Counted from the first letter of the stretch, positions 35,006 to 45,228 are shown. The stretch: DNA of 64,000 nucleotides from Acetobacteraceae bacterium (GCA_027482245.1 JAIXWG010000007.1:62001-126000), one strand, 5' to 3'. Translations and numbers: made by a program. Notes: a model not told the origin generated them from the sequence alone.

Positions 35006-37866
35006 TTGCCGGGCTCCCGGATGATGAGCGGCACCGCGGGCATGTTGGGCGGTGCCTTCAGCGTGGAGGGATGGGGCGCGGTGATCTCGGCCTCCTCCGC
35101 CGTGCATTTCGTGACGGAGACGCGGAGGTCGTACCACGCGGCCTGGCCGGTCACCGGGTCCGCGTTGGCACTCCTGAATCCCTCCTGCGCCGGCAGCCAT
35201 TCGCTGATGACGTGATTCAGGAGAAAACCCTTGGCAGATTCGGGGGAATCCTCGGAGAGCTGCCAGGCGCCCGACCGCTTGCCGATGGCGTTCCAGGTCC
35301 AGACGGTGTCGGGGTTCACGCCTTCCATGAGCGTGACCTGGCCCTTCACGCGGCCGTTGCGGCTTTCGACCCAGACCCAGTCATCCTGCGCGATGCCCTG
35401 CTTCGTCGCGGTGCTGCGCGCCATGTAGAGCCGGTTGGAGCCGTGGATCTGGCGCAGCCAGGCATTCATCGAGCCCCAGGAATGGTACATGGCCATCGGC
35501 CGCTGCGTGACGGCCGAGAGCGGGTAGGGCGTGGTGTCATGCCCCGCCTGCTCCAGCGGCGCGTACCAGATGGGCAGCGGGTCGCAGTAGGTCTCGACGC
35601 GCTTGCGCAGCCGGTCCGGGGGCTGCTTGGCGCCATGGCCCTGCGCGGCCAGGCGGAACTTCTGCAGCGGCTCCGACCAGATCTGCATGACGATCTGGTT
35701 GGCCGCGCCCATCAGGCCCATGGCCTTCGCTTCGTCGAGATAGGCGCGGTTGGCGTGCTTGAAGTAGCTCTGCTCCGCCGTCAGGTGGTGCTTCCAGAAG
35801 CAGCCATTGTCGATGTAGCGCTGAAGCTGGTCCTTGTTGGGTTCGCCGACGCCCTTCTTGGTGCCGTCCTCGCCCCGCCAGCCCGCCAGCGGCCCGATGC
35901 CGGGCATGCGCTGGTGGTTCACGATGTAGTCCGGGTAGTCCTTGAACTTCGCGGTCCCGTCCTCCTTCGTGAAGGCGGGCAGGCCGAGGCGGGAGCCGAG
36001 CTCGATCAGCACGTCCTGGAAGGGGCGCACATCACGGTCCGGCTTGATGACGGGCTGGCGGATGGCGTCGCCCGGGCCGTGCGCGTTGCCGATGGGGCGG
36101 TCCAGCAGGCTGATCGCGTCCCAGCGCTCCAGATAGGTGGTGTCCGGGAGAATGAGGTCCGCGTAGGGCACCGTCTCGCTGAAATAGGCGTCGGCGTAGA
36201 TGACGTGGGGGATGCGGTATTCGCCGTCCGCCTTCTGCTCCGTCAGGATGCGGATGATCTCGAGCGGGTTCATCGCGCTGTTCCAGGCCATGTTCGCCAT
36301 GAACATGAACAGCGTGTCGATGGAGTAGGGATCCTCCGCCCCCGCATTGCCGATGACGGTGTGCATCATCCCGTGCAGGCCGAGCGGTGCTTCCCAGCTG
36401 AAGGCCTTGTCGATGCGCAGCGGCGTGCCGTTGTCATCCACCAGCAGGTCGTCGGGCCCATGCGGGAAGGCGAGGAGGTTGCCCGCGATCGGCGTATTCG
36501 GCGCGGTGGTCTTGCCCGCGGGGCCGGGCCCCGGCGGGATCGGCCGCGGGAAGGGCGATTTGTAGCGCCAGGAGCCGGGGGTATCGACGGCGCCGAGCAG
36601 CATCTGCAGCAGGTGCAGCGCGCGGCAGGTGTGGAAGCCGTTGCTGTGCGCGCTGATCCCGCGCATCGCATGGAAGGCGATGGGGCGGCCGACCATCGTC
36701 TCATGCCGCCGGCCGAGCGCATCGGTCCAGGGCACGTCGAGGGTGATGGTCTGCTTGAAGGCGACGTCCGCGATCTCATTCGCCAGGCGGCGGATGCGCG
36801 CCGCATCGATGCCGCAGCGCTCCGCCACCGCTTCCGGCGCGTAGTCGGCGCCGAGGTAGCGTTCCGCCATCAGCTGGAAGACGGGCACGACCTTGCGGCC
36901 GTCGGGCAGCACGTACTCGCCGACGATGGCGGGCTGCATCTCCGCCGTCGCGGCATCCACCGGCGCGCCCGCCACGCGGTCCCAGGCCAGCGGCTTGCCA
37001 TCGGCGTCGCGGGCGAAGAGGCCGTCATCAGGCCCACCGGGGTTGCGCACCACCAGCCAGGTGGCGTTGGTGTAGCGGACGAGGAAGGGCAGATCGACGC
37101 GGTCCGTCCGCAGCAGCTCATGCATCAGGGCCATGATGAACAGGCCGTCGGTGCCGGGGCGGATGCCGACCCATTCATCGGCGATGGCGGAATAGCCGGT
37201 GCGGACCGGGTTCACGCTGACGAACTTGGCGCCCCGCGCCTTCATCTTGCCGAGCCCGATCTTGATCGGGTTGCTGTCATGATCCTCCGCCACGCCGAAC
37301 ATGACGAAGTATTTTGCGAGATCCCAGTCGGGCTCGCCGAATTCCCAGAACGAACCGCCGATGGTGTAGAGGCCGCCGGCGGCCATGTTGACGGAGCAGA
37401 AGCCGCCATGCGCCGCGAAATTGGGCGTGCCGAACTGCGCGGCCCAGAAGCCGGTCAGCGACTGCGACTGGTCGCGGCCGGTGAAGAAGGCGAGGCGCTT
37501 CGGGTCCGTGCGGCGGACATTGCCGAGCCAGCCTGTCGCGATCTCCATCGCCTCCGCCCAGCTGATCTCCGCGAATTCGCCGGAGCCGCGGGGGCCGACG
37601 CGCTTCAGCGGCGCGCGCAGCCGGGCCGGGGAGTACTGCGTCATGATCCCGGCGCTGCCCTTGCCGCAGAGCACGCCGCGGTTCACGGGGTGGTCGGGAT
37701 TGCCCTCGATGTAGCGGACGCGGCCGTCCTTCAGATGGACTTTGATGCCGCAGCGGCAGGCGCACATGTAGCAGGTGGTGGTCTTCACCGCGTCGCCGAT
37801 GGGCGCCTGGGTGTCGATGACCTCGCCATGGCCGGTCATGCGGCTGGGCAGGTGGGTATCCGGCAT
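35002..37866 (-). CDS. soeA: Molybdopterin oxidoreductase, probable sulfite dehydrogenase SoeA
   Basis: 954 residues, full length for a bis-MGD enzyme. The N-terminal [4Fe-4S] ligands are Cys32, Cys35, Cys39 and Cys67 (TTCYMCACRCGIKVH and NRGVLCGKG). FFTGRDQSQSLTGFWAAQFG, HGGFCSVNMAAGG and NPVRTGYSAIADEW agree with SoeA as I remember it from sulfur-oxidising bacteria. There is no Tat signal, as expected for the cytoplasm-facing SoeABC and unlike periplasmic DmsA. It would oxidise sulfite to sulfate and reduce quinone. A polysulfide or DMSO reductase role cannot be fully excluded. Confidence 0.8.
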   Translation of the reverse strand: MPDTHLPSRMTGHGEVIDTQAPIGDAVKTTTCYMCACRCGIKVHLKDGRVRYIEGNPDHPVNRGVLCGKGSAGIMTQYSPARLRAPLKRVGPRGSGEFAEISWAEAMEIATGWLGNVRRTDPKRLAFFTGRDQSQSLTGFWAAQFGTPNFAAHGGFCSVNMAAGGLYTIGGSFWEFGEPDWDLAKYFVMFGVAEDHDSNPIKIGLGKMKARGAKFVSVNPVRTGYSAIADEWVGIRPGTDGLFIMALMHELLRTDRVDLPFLVRYTNATWLVVRNPGGPDDGLFARDADGKPLAWDRVAGAPVDAATAEMQPAIVGEYVLPDGRKVVPVFQLMAERYLGADYAPEAVAERCGIDAARIRRLANEIADVAFKQTITLDVPWTDALGRRHETMVGRPIAFHAMRGISAHSNGFHTCRALHLLQMLLGAVDTPGSWRYKSPFPRPIPPGPGPAGKTTAPNTPIAGNLLAFPHGPDDLLVDDNGTPLRIDKAFSWEAPLGLHGMMHTVIGNAGAEDPYSIDTLFMFMANMAWNSAMNPLEIIRILTEQKADGEYRIPHVIYADAYFSETVPYADLILPDTTYLERWDAISLLDRPIGNAHGPGDAIRQPVIKPDRDVRPFQDVLIELGSRLGLPAFTKEDGTAKFKDYPDYIVNHQRMPGIGPLAGWRGEDGTKKGVGEPNKDQLQRYIDNGCFWKHHLTAEQSYFKHANRAYLDEAKAMGLMGAANQIVMQIWSEPLQKFRLAAQGHGAKQPPDRLRKRVETYCDPLPIWYAPLEQAGHDTTPYPLSAVTQRPMAMYHSWGSMNAWLRQIHGSNRLYMARSTATKQGIAQDDWVWVESRNGRVKGQVTLMEGVNPDTVWTWNAIGKRSGAWQLSEDSPESAKGFLLNHVISEWLPAQEGFRSANADPVTGQAAWYDLRVSVTKCTAEEAEITAPHPSTLKAPPNMPAVPLIIREPGK

Positions 37867-38009
37867 GACGGGCCTTGCCTGATTCTTCGGTTGCTCGATT
37901 AGCGCATGGGGGCGGCTTGTCGCAAAGCCCCGGGCCGGAGAAGAATATTCTCGCCGCCGCGCGCCTGCTCGTGATGCCGGGCCGCGACGCCCAGGCCTAA
38001 CATGGGGTC

Positions 38010-38246
38010 ATGACGCCGACCGCGCCACTGCTCCTGCTCTTCGGCCTGCTGGCGGTGGCGGACCCGCCGCCGGTCCTGACGGAGGCGCCAGGCCGCGGCG
38101 CGCTGCGGGAAGGGCAGCGCGTGCTGGTGGATGACCGGTCCTGCCCGGCAGGGCAGGTGCGGGAGATCATCGGCGGCAGCAATGCCGGGCAGCGGGGCGG
38201 AGGCTCCGCCGCGCCGCGGCAGAGCCGGTGCATCCCCCGGCCTTGA
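38010..38246 (+). CDS. Small exported DUF6719-like protein
   Basis: 78 residues. A signal-like start MTPTAPLLLLFGLLAVADPP is followed by LREGQRVLVDDRSCPAGQVREI and a final PRQSRCIPRP with a second cysteine. The VDD.SCPAGQ pattern recalls the DUF6719 group of short secreted proteins. Two cysteines could form a disulfide. Function unknown. Confidence 0.55.
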   Translation: MTPTAPLLLLFGLLAVADPPPVLTEAPGRGALREGQRVLVDDRSCPAGQVREIIGGSNAGQRGGGSAAPRQSRCIPRP

Positions 38247-38266
38247 TCAGCGCCGCGCCCGGGCTG

Positions 38267-39097
38267 TCACGCCGCCGGCGACAGGCCGGATGAGGCGCCG
38301 CGTCCGTCCCATGCCGCGTCGCGCCAGGGCAGGCGCGGGCTCAGCGCGTCCAGCCCGGCAAGCGCGTCCTGCGGCCTGGCCAGGCCTTCGAAGACGGGGC
38401 GGGCGAAGTAGTAGCCCTGCATGAAGCGGAGCCCGGTGCCGCGCAGGGCCTCCGCCTCCTCCCGCCGTTCGATGCCCTCCGCCACCACCTTGATGCCGAG
38501 TTCGGCGCTCAGCGCGACCAGGCTGGCGACGATGGCGAGGCGGACGCCGTCCTGGTCGCAATCCTGCACCAGCGCGCGGTCGATCTTGATGATGTCGGGT
38601 TGAAGGTCGGCCAGCCGCGCCAGGCCCGAATAGCCGGTGGAGAAATCATCCAGCGCGATGCGGAAGCCGTGCCGGCGGTATTCGCGGATGATGTTCCGCA
38701 CATGCCCCACCTCGGCCATCTGCTCGCCCTCCGTCAGCTCGAAGGTCAGGCGGTCGAGCGGGAAGCCGTGCCGGCGCGCAGCGTCAAGGGTCAGGCGGAT
38801 GCAGGCGCGCGGCTCATAGACCGCGTTCGGCAGGAAGTTGATGTTGAGCTGCGTGTCGAGGCCGAGGCGCGCCGCCATCTCGATGGCCTTGACGCGACAG
38901 GCCTGGTCGAAGGCGTAGAGGGTTTCCTGCGTGACCTGGGCGAGGATGCTGCCCGCGCCCTCGCCATTCGGGCCGCGCACCAGCGCCTCATGCGCGTCGA
39001 TCCGGTTCTCCTGCACATCCACGACGGGCTGGAAGGCCATGGTGAAGGGGAAGAGGCTGGGCATCTCCCGGCAGGCGGAGCAGCCACGCGATTCCAT
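38267..39097 (-). CDS. EAL-domain cyclic-di-GMP phosphodiesterase
   Basis: 276 residues from ATG at 39095-39097. It is a stand-alone EAL domain: HEALVRGP (EAL motif), NINFLPNAVYE, FELTE, IALDDFSTGYSGLARL, DIIKIDR and VVAEGIE retain the metal-binding acids, so it should hydrolyse c-di-GMP. The N-terminal CSACREMPSLFPFTMAFQPVVDV has a CxxC that may sense redox or metal. No membrane part. A TTG 12 codons upstream is a less likely start. Confidence 0.85.
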   Translation of the reverse strand: MESRGCSACREMPSLFPFTMAFQPVVDVQENRIDAHEALVRGPNGEGAGSILAQVTQETLYAFDQACRVKAIEMAARLGLDTQLNINFLPNAVYEPRACIRLTLDAARRHGFPLDRLTFELTEGEQMAEVGHVRNIIREYRRHGFRIALDDFSTGYSGLARLADLQPDIIKIDRALVQDCDQDGVRLAIVASLVALSAELGIKVVAEGIERREEAEALRGTGLRFMQGYYFARPVFEGLARPQDALAGLDALSPRLPWRDAAWDGRGASSGLSPAA

Positions 39098-39209
39098 GCT
39101 TTCCACGCCCCATCCGCCACTGAACTGGTGCAACTCTTGCGGATGGGATGTTGCCAGACGCTAAACCTCCGGTATGCAAAACTTATTGTGTACGACAGGC
39201 GCTTCGCGG

Positions 39210-40877
39210 TTACATCCCGCGCCGGTGGACGATCTGCCCGCCCACCATCGTCATCAGCGCCTGCGTCTCCCGGATCCGCGCCGGCTCCACGCCCAGGATG
39301 TCCTGGGACAGCACCACCAGGTCGGCGCGCTTGCCGGGCTCGATGGAGCCGAGCTCGGCCTCCGCCCCCAGCAGCACGGCGTTATTGATGGTGTAGAGGC
39401 GCAGCGCCTCCCGCGGCGTGATCGCGTGCTCCGGGCCGAGCTGGTAGCCCGCCAGCGTGTTGCGCGTGGTCATCCACCACATGGACTGGAAGGGATCGCC
39501 CGGCACCACGGGGGCATCCGTGCCGCCGCCGACATGCACGCCGGCATCGATGATGCGGCGGATCGGGATGGAATAGGCCGCGCGTTCATCCCCCCACCAG
39601 CGCCGCTGGTTGTGGCCGAGCAGCACGGGGTGGTTCTGCGCCGTCGCCATGATGCCGATCCGCGCCATGTCGGCCAGCGCCGAGGGCGTCGGCAGGAAGA
39701 TGTGCATCACCGTCCAGCGGAGCGGGCGGATCGGCCCCAGTTCCCGGTCCACCTGGCCGTAGAGGCGGGTGATGAGGTCGATGGTGTAGTCGCCCACCGC
39801 ATGGGTCTGGATCTGCAGCCCGGCGCGGTGGATGTCGCGGAGGCCCTCCAGCAGCTCGGCCTCTCCGCCCGCGGGCAGCAGCAGGATGCCGCGGTAGTCG
39901 GGGTTGGTCTGCTCGCCCGGCACGATGCGGTAGGGGTCGTTCATGCGGCCGCCCTCCACGCCGCCATCCAGCAGCCATTTGATCCCGCCGGTGCGGAGCA
40001 TGGGGTGCTGCGGCCAGCCGGCCTGGGCGGCGATGCCGCGGCGGATCTGCTCGCCGGTCGCGGCGCGCCAGAGCAACCAGGTGCGGACCGTCATCGCGTT
40101 CTGGTCGCGCAGTTCGCGGTAGATGCCGGCGATCTCGTCGGTGATGCCGGGCTCGACGACGGTGGTGACGCCGAGCACGTTGAGTTCGCCCATCGCGGCG
40201 CGGACCAGGCGCGTCTGCTCCGGGATCGGCGGCGGGGGCGGCAGGACGCGGCGGACCAGCGCGGTGGCGCCGGCGATGAGCAGCACGCCGGTCGGCTCCC
40301 CATCCTCCCGCTTCACGATGACGCCGCCCATGGGCTGGGGGGTGTCCTTCGTCACGCCGGCGCGGGCCAGGCCCAGGCTGTTGACGGCGACCACATGGCC
40401 GCCGCGCGGGATGAAGACGGGGTTGTTGGGGGCGACGCTGTCGAGTTCCCAGCGCGTCGGCAGGCGGCCCTCCGCCAGGATGCTCTCATGCCAGAGGGAG
40501 GAGGCGATGACCCATTCGCCGGGCGGCGTGGCGCGGGCGCGTTCGCCGATGCGGGCCAGGATCTCCGCGATGGAGCGCGTGTCGAGCAGCTGCACCGCGG
40601 GCAGGTTCATGCCCCATTGGTGCTGGTGGACATGGCTGTCGATCAGGCCGGGGATGGCGGTGCGGCCGGCGAGGTCGATGACCGTGGTCGCCGGGCCGGC
40701 CAGCGCCTCCGCCGCGGCACCGGTGGCGACGAAGCGGCCATCGCGGATGGCGACGGCAGTGGTGGTGCTTTCCGTCGCGTCCTGGGTGTGGATGCGGCCG
40801 TTGCGCAGCAGCGTTTCCGCCGGCTGCGCCAGGGCTGGCGGGGCGAGCGCCAGGAGCGCGAGGAGGAGGCTGCGCAT
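39210..40877 (-). CDS. Exported YtcJ-like amidohydrolase
   Basis: 555 residues. Signal peptide MRSLLLALLALAPPALAQ, then LLRNGRIHTQD and AIPGLIDSHVHQHQWGMNL with the HxH metal motif. QTHAVGDYTID and GTDAPVVPGDPFQSMWWMTTRN supply later ligands, as in amidohydrolase_3 (YtcJ) proteins. Substrate is unknown; periplasmic N-acyl or formyl hydrolysis is typical for the group. The gene is two bases downstream of a small Tat-signal protein gene, so they share an operon. Confidence 0.83.
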   Translation of the reverse strand: MRSLLLALLALAPPALAQPAETLLRNGRIHTQDATESTTTAVAIRDGRFVATGAAAEALAGPATTVIDLAGRTAIPGLIDSHVHQHQWGMNLPAVQLLDTRSIAEILARIGERARATPPGEWVIASSLWHESILAEGRLPTRWELDSVAPNNPVFIPRGGHVVAVNSLGLARAGVTKDTPQPMGGVIVKREDGEPTGVLLIAGATALVRRVLPPPPPIPEQTRLVRAAMGELNVLGVTTVVEPGITDEIAGIYRELRDQNAMTVRTWLLWRAATGEQIRRGIAAQAGWPQHPMLRTGGIKWLLDGGVEGGRMNDPYRIVPGEQTNPDYRGILLLPAGGEAELLEGLRDIHRAGLQIQTHAVGDYTIDLITRLYGQVDRELGPIRPLRWTVMHIFLPTPSALADMARIGIMATAQNHPVLLGHNQRRWWGDERAAYSIPIRRIIDAGVHVGGGTDAPVVPGDPFQSMWWMTTRNTLAGYQLGPEHAITPREALRLYTINNAVLLGAEAELGSIEPGKRADLVVLSQDILGVEPARIRETQALMTMVGGQIVHRRGM

Positions 40878-40879
40878 GG

Positions 40880-41326
40880 TCAGGCGCTGGCCAGGCCGGC
40901 GTCGCGCAGCACCAGGCGGTCCGGCAGGCCGGTGGGGGCTCGGGCGGATTCGTCGAGCACCAGCACGCCGGTCAGCGTCACGCGGGTGTAGGGGTCCGCG
41001 ATGTGGGGCAGGCCGGGGGCGTGGACGGCGACGACACCCGTCGGCCAGTCATGCGCGCCGCCGCAGAGCTGGCAGGGGACCAGCGCGGCCTCCCCCAGCG
41101 CGAGCCAGCCGGGGGCGGCGGTGGGGACCGGGGCGACGAGGCCGGTGAGGGTGACGCGCTGTCCGTCCAGGTTTCGCGCCAGCGGGGAGGGGGCGGAGCC
41201 GGCCTCGTCATAAAGGTCCCGCAGCGGCGTCGCTTGGGCAGCGCGGGCGGGGGCGATGGCGGTGCAGGCGAGGCCCGTGCCGGCGGCGATGATGGCGCGG
41301 CGGCCGAGGATGCGCGGATGGCTCAT
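40880..41326 (-). CDS. Exported small protein with CxxC, unknown function
   Basis: 148 residues from ATG at 41324-41326. The leader MSHPRILGRRAIIAAGTGLA ends with ARAA, a Tat-like signal. The mature part has LDGQRVTLTGLVAPVPT, then LVPCQLCGGAHDWPTGVVAV and RVTLTGVLVLDES, an OB-like alternation of strands with one CxxC. It may bind a metal or cofactor. It leads the operon with the exported amidohydrolase. Confidence 0.65.
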   Translation of the reverse strand: MSHPRILGRRAIIAAGTGLACTAIAPARAAQATPLRDLYDEAGSAPSPLARNLDGQRVTLTGLVAPVPTAAPGWLALGEAALVPCQLCGGAHDWPTGVVAVHAPGLPHIADPYTRVTLTGVLVLDESARAPTGLPDRLVLRDAGLASA

Positions 41327-41425
41327 GGAACATCTCCCCTCGCGCCGTTCGGGCGCTGAGGGGGAGGCTATCGCGCGGGGGAGCGGGGCGGGAAGGGCAC
41401 GAGTGCTCGGGCGTGTTGCGACATT

Positions 41426-41550
41426 CCCCACCCCGGTCAGCCTTCGGCGTCGCGACAGTGCCGCGACCTCCCGCAAGCGCGGGGGAGGGCGCAGGTTGCG
41501 CCGGTAGCACTCCCTCCCCCGCGCTTGCGGGGGAGGGTCGGGGTGGGGGG
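41426..41550. repeat. Family 2 palindromic repeat, copy Y
   Basis: It lies in the 235-base gap between aroC and the Tat-signal protein gene. The ends are CCCCACCCC (41426-41434) and GGGGTGGGG (41540-41548), a terminal inverted repeat. A perfect 11-bp hairpin (41512-41537) is identical, inverted, to that of copy X; a second related hairpin is at 41467-41488. GTCAGCCTTCGGCGT near the left end matches the right end of copy X inverted. Confidence 0.75.
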
Positions 41551-41561
41551 TCGCGCCGCCC

Positions 41562-42665
41562 TCAGTTCCGCGGCAGCCGCGCCCGCAGCGGCGCGTCCGG
41601 GTTCTGGGCGCGGTGGCGCAGAAGGTGGTCGGCCAGCACCAGGGCCAGCATCGCCTCCCCCACCGGCACGGCGCGAATGCCGACGCAGGGGTCGTGGCGG
41701 CCCTTGGTCAGCACCTCGACCTCCTGCCCGAAGCGATCGACGGAGGCGCGGGGCGTCAGGATCGAGGAGGTCGGCTTCACGGCGAAGCGGGCGACCACGG
41801 GCTGGCCGGTGGAGATGCCGCCCAGGATGCCGCCGGCGTGGTTGGAGCTGAACTCCACCTCCCCATCCGGGCCCATGCGCATCTCGTCCGCATTGCCCTC
41901 CCCGGACAGGGACGCGGCGGAGAAGCCGTCCCCGATCTCGACCGCCTTGACGGCATTGATGGACATCAGGCCGGCCGCGATATCGGCATCGAGCTTGCCG
42001 TAGATCGGCGCGCCGAGGCCGGGGGGCACGCCCTCGGCCACCACCTCCACGATCGCGCCGACCGAGGAGCCGGATTTGCGGATGGCGGTCAGCTTCTCCT
42101 CCCACCGCGCGGCGGCGACGGGGTCGGGGCAGAAGAAGGGGTTGTTGTCCACTTCCGCCCAGTCGAAGCGGGACCGGTCGATCCAGTCACCGCCCATGCA
42201 GACCAGGGCGCCGCGGATGGTGACGCCGTCCAGCACCTTGCGGGCGATGGCGCCGGCGGCGACGCGCATGGCGGTTTCGCGGGCGCTGGACCGGCCGCCG
42301 CCGCGATAGTCGCGGATGCCGTATTTGAGTTCGTAGGTCAGGTCCGCATGGCCGGGGCGGAAGCGGTCCTTGATCTCGCCGTAGTCCTTGCTGCGCTGGT
42401 CCGTGTTCTCGATGTGCAGCGCGATGGGGGTGCCGGTGGTCGCACCCTCGAAGGTGCCGGACAGGATCTTCACCTGGTCCGGTTCCTGGCGCTGCGTCAC
42501 GAACTTCGATTGGCCCGGGCGGCGGCGGTCCAGATAGGGCTGGATGTCGGCCTCGGTCAGGCCGATGCGCGGCGGGCAGCCATCGACGACGCAGCCGATG
42601 GCGAGGCCGTGGGACTCGCCCCAGGTGGTGAAGCGGAACAGGCTGCCGAAGGTGTTGTGGCTCAT
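41562..42665 (-). CDS. aroC: Chorismate synthase
   Basis: 367 residues from ATG at 42663-42665 ([20 protein letters not shown]). [13 protein letters not shown], the FMN/substrate segments [20 protein letters not shown] and [11 protein letters not shown], and the late [11 protein letters not shown] and [13 protein letters not shown] match AroC throughout. It converts EPSP to chorismate in aromatic amino acid synthesis. Upstream in-frame sequence has no conserved features. Confidence 0.95.
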   Translation of the reverse strand: MSHNTFGSLFRFTTWGESHGLAIGCVVDGCPPRIGLTEADIQPYLDRRRPGQSKFVTQRQEPDQVKILSGTFEGATTGTPIALHIENTDQRSKDYGEIKDRFRPGHADLTYELKYGIRDYRGGGRSSARETAMRVAAGAIARKVLDGVTIRGALVCMGGDWIDRSRFDWAEVDNNPFFCPDPVAAARWEEKLTAIRKSGSSVGAIVEVVAEGVPPGLGAPIYGKLDADIAAGLMSINAVKAVEIGDGFSAASLSGEGNADEMRMGPDGEVEFSSNHAGGILGGISTGQPVVARFAVKPTSSILTPRASVDRFGQEVEVLTKGRHDPCVGIRAVPVGEAMLALVLADHLLRHRAQNPDAPLRARLPRN

Positions 42666-42774
42666 GGTGCCGGCCGGATTACAGCAAGCACCGGCGACGG
42701 GCGAGGGGGCCGGATCGCGTGGATTTAACCAAACGGCAGCTTGGGTGTCGGCTGGGGTTCGGTAACGCTGCGGC

Positions 42775-43266
42775 ATGCCGACGAATCCCGCACCTGTCGC
42801 CCCCGCCCCGCCGCCCGCCCCGTCCCGCTGGAAGGAGCTGCTGAAGAGCCTGCTGGGGTTGCTGATGTTCGGCGGGCTGACCATCGCGCTGTCGGTCTAT
42901 ACCCTGCCGAACCTGGTATCGGACTGGCAGGTGCGGGGCAGCGCCATGCCCTATGCCGATGCGCGGATCACCCAGGGGTCCTGCAGCAGCAAGGTCTTCA
43001 TCCACATCTGCAACGCGAACCTGGCGGTGCAGTCGAAGTCGGGGCGCTACACGCGGGAGGTCAACTACGTCTTCGCGGATTTCCACACCGGCGCCTACAC
43101 GGTGGCCGTGATGGCGGACCCCGCGCGGCCGGAACTTCTGACGACGGATCTGGCGCTCGACACGCTCTGGAACCGGACCATCACGGCCGCGGTGGTCGGG
43201 CTGCTGCTGGCCGGGCTGACGCTCGGCGGCCTGCTGGGGGTGGTGGAAGGGCTGCGGGGGCGGTGA
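42775..43266 (+). CDS. Membrane protein with two transmembrane segments, unknown function
   Basis: 163 residues. A proline-rich start is followed by one hydrophobic helix (about residues 25-48), a soluble loop with cysteines ([20 protein letters not shown]) and a second helix (about 135-157). The loop should lie in the periplasm, where the two cysteines may pair. It is divergent from aroC. I do not recognise the family. Confidence 0.6.
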   Translation: MPTNPAPVAPAPPPAPSRWKELLKSLLGLLMFGGLTIALSVYTLPNLVSDWQVRGSAMPYADARITQGSCSSKVFIHICNANLAVQSKSGRYTREVNYVFADFHTGAYTVAVMADPARPELLTTDLALDTLWNRTITAAVVGLLLAGLTLGGLLGVVEGLRGR

Positions 43267-43364
43267 AACGCCGCCGGCAGGCCGTCACTCCGCCGGTCCT
43301 GCGAACGGGACGGTGATCGGCTCTCGGGCTAGCCACCATTGCCAGCGATGGACGACCATGCCGG

Positions 43365-43625
43365 ATGAGAATTTCACCGGCGCTGGTCTCCGCGGCTTGG
43401 CTGGCGGCGGCGTCACCCGGGATGGCCCAGGTCCTGGGCCCGACGACGCAGGCGCCGGCATGTGAGGCTACCGGCGCGACCTGCCTGGTCTACCAGCACC
43501 CGAACCACCGGAACTGTGGCACGCGGGGCGGCCCGGGATGCCGGAAGGCGAACGGCCAGTGTGCCGCCTGGCGCGACGGCTATGTGCCGGACTGCACCAG
43601 GCTCGGCAACGACAGGCGCCGGTGA
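43365..43625 (+). CDS. Small secreted cysteine-rich protein
   Basis: 86 residues. MRISPALVSAAWLAAASPGMAQ is a signal peptide. The mature part has six cysteines in about 45 residues (ACEATGATCLVY, NCGTRGGPGC, QCAAW, DCTRLG), so it is probably disulfide-bonded in the periplasm. Its stop abuts the stop of convergent fabI. Function unknown. Confidence 0.5.
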   Translation: MRISPALVSAAWLAAASPGMAQVLGPTTQAPACEATGATCLVYQHPNHRNCGTRGGPGCRKANGQCAAWRDGYVPDCTRLGNDRRR

Positions 43626-44474
43626 TCAGACCGTCGCGATGTCCGGCGCGTCCGGGTTCTTCATGCCGACGATGTGGTAGCCGCAATCCACGTGGTGGAC
43701 CTCGCCCGTCACGCCGGAAGACAGGTCGGACAGCAGGTAGAGGCCCGAGCCGCCGACATCCTCGATCGTCACGTTGCGCTCGAGCGGCGCGTTGTACTGG
43801 TTCCACTTCAGGATGTAGCGGAAGTCGCCGATGCCGCTGGCGGCCAGCGTCTTGATCGGGCCGGCGGAGATGCCGTTCACGCGGATGCCGGCGCGGCCGA
43901 GGTCGGCCGCCATGTAGCGCACGCTCGCCTCCAGCGCCGCCTTGGCCACGCCCATGACGTTGTAGTGCGGCGTCACGCGTTCGGCGCCCAGGTAGGACAT
44001 GGTCAGCAGGCTGCCGCCGGGCTTCATCATCGGCACGGCGCGCTGGGCGACGGCGACGAAGGAATAGACGGAGATGTCCATGGCCTGCAGGAAGGCGCCC
44101 TTCGGCGTGTCCATGTAGCGGCCGCGCAGGAACTGCTTGTCGGCGAAGCCGATGGCATGGACCACGAAGTCGATCCCCCCCCATTCCGCCTTGATGGCGT
44201 CGAAGGCGGCGTCGATGCTGGCATCGTCCGACACGTCGCAGGGCAGGACCAGCTTGCTGCCGATGCCCTCCGCCAGCGGGCGCACGCGCTTCTCCAGCGC
44301 CTCCCCCTGGTAGGTGAAGGCGATCTCGCCGCCCTGGGCTGCGACGGCCTGGGCGATGCCCCAGGCGATGGAGCGGTCATTGGCGACGCCCATCACGACC
44401 CCGCGCTTGCCCGCCATCAGCGTGCCACGCGGCACGCCAATCGCGGCGGAATCGGGCGTCTCGGCATCGGGCAT
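43626..44474 (-). CDS. fabI: Enoyl-ACP reductase (NADH), FabI type
   Basis: 282 residues from the ATG at 44472-44474. [38 protein letters not shown], the catalytic pair in [14 protein letters not shown] (Tyr-x6-Lys) and [20 protein letters not shown] define FabI. It reduces enoyl-ACP in fatty acid synthesis. About 20 residues precede the usual start (MAGKRG), so an internal ATG 19 codons later, or one 16 codons earlier, may be used instead. Confidence 0.9.
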   Translation of the reverse strand: MPDAETPDSAAIGVPRGTLMAGKRGVVMGVANDRSIAWGIAQAVAAQGGEIAFTYQGEALEKRVRPLAEGIGSKLVLPCDVSDDASIDAAFDAIKAEWGGIDFVVHAIGFADKQFLRGRYMDTPKGAFLQAMDISVYSFVAVAQRAVPMMKPGGSLLTMSYLGAERVTPHYNVMGVAKAALEASVRYMAADLGRAGIRVNGISAGPIKTLAASGIGDFRYILKWNQYNAPLERNVTIEDVGGSGLYLLSDLSSGVTGEVHHVDCGYHIVGMKNPDAPDIATV

Positions 44475-44600
44475 GAGAATGGGACCGGCAGTGGTTGCGG
44501 AGGTCGGGGGGTGGTGGCACATGGCCCTGTCCCGGGCAAGGGGCCCCTTCTCAAAGCGGGGGGCGCCGCCACCTCGACCGGCCGGACCAGGAGATTACCC

Positions 44601-45218
44601 GTGGACACGCCCGCCCCCGCCGCCACCCATCGCATCCCCGCCACCGACGACCCCATCGCAGGCTTCGAGGCCTGGATGGCGGAGGCGGCGAAATCCGAAC
44701 CGAACGACCCCAACGCCGTCTGCCTGGCGACCTCGACGCCGGAAGGCCGGCCGAGCGCCCGGATGGTGCTGCTGAAGGGCGTCGATGCGCGCGGATTCGT
44801 GTTCTACACCAACCTCGAGAGCCGGAAGGGGGGCGAACTGGCGTCCAATCCCTTCGCGGCGCTCTGCTTCCACTGGAAGACGCTGCAGCGCTCCGTCCGC
44901 GTGGAGGGCGCGGTGGAGCCCGTGAGCGCGGAGGAGGCGGATGCCTACTATGCCTCCCGCGCCCGGGGATCGCGGATCGGCGCCTGGGCCAGCCGGCAGT
45001 CCCGCCCGCTGGAAGGCCGCTTCGCGCTGGAGAAGGCGGTGGCGGAATACACGCTGAAATTCGGCCTGGGCGAGATCCCGCGCCCCGCCTTCTGGTCCGG
45101 CTTCCGCCTGGTGCCGGACCGGATGGAGCTGTGGCGCGACATGCCCTTCCGCCTGCATGAACGCCGCGTCTTCCACCGCGTGGGTGATGGCTGGGAGATG
45201 GAGATGCTGTACCCGTGA
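44601..45218 (+). CDS. pdxH: Pyridoxamine 5'-phosphate oxidase
   Basis: 205 residues. [57 protein letters not shown] and [15 protein letters not shown] are the FMN and PLP-binding blocks of PdxH. It makes pyridoxal phosphate. The GTG start at 44601 has GGAG eight bases upstream. It is divergent from fabI. A gene for a kinase fusion starts 10 bases after its stop. Confidence 0.92.
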   Translation: MDTPAPAATHRIPATDDPIAGFEAWMAEAAKSEPNDPNAVCLATSTPEGRPSARMVLLKGVDARGFVFYTNLESRKGGELASNPFAALCFHWKTLQRSVRVEGAVEPVSAEEADAYYASRARGSRIGAWASRQSRPLEGRFALEKAVAEYTLKFGLGEIPRPAFWSGFRLVPDRMELWRDMPFRLHERRVFHRVGDGWEMEMLYP

Positions 45219-45228
45219 CCATCCCGGC

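Noticed and set aside
35071..37902. A 943-codon open frame antisense to soeA, with others of this kind opposite the M10 protease, aroC and the FDH iron-sulfur gene
   Set aside because: High GC suppresses stop codons on the opposite strand. The reading is Arg/Ala/Gly-rich without domains, while the minus strand gives a complete molybdoenzyme.
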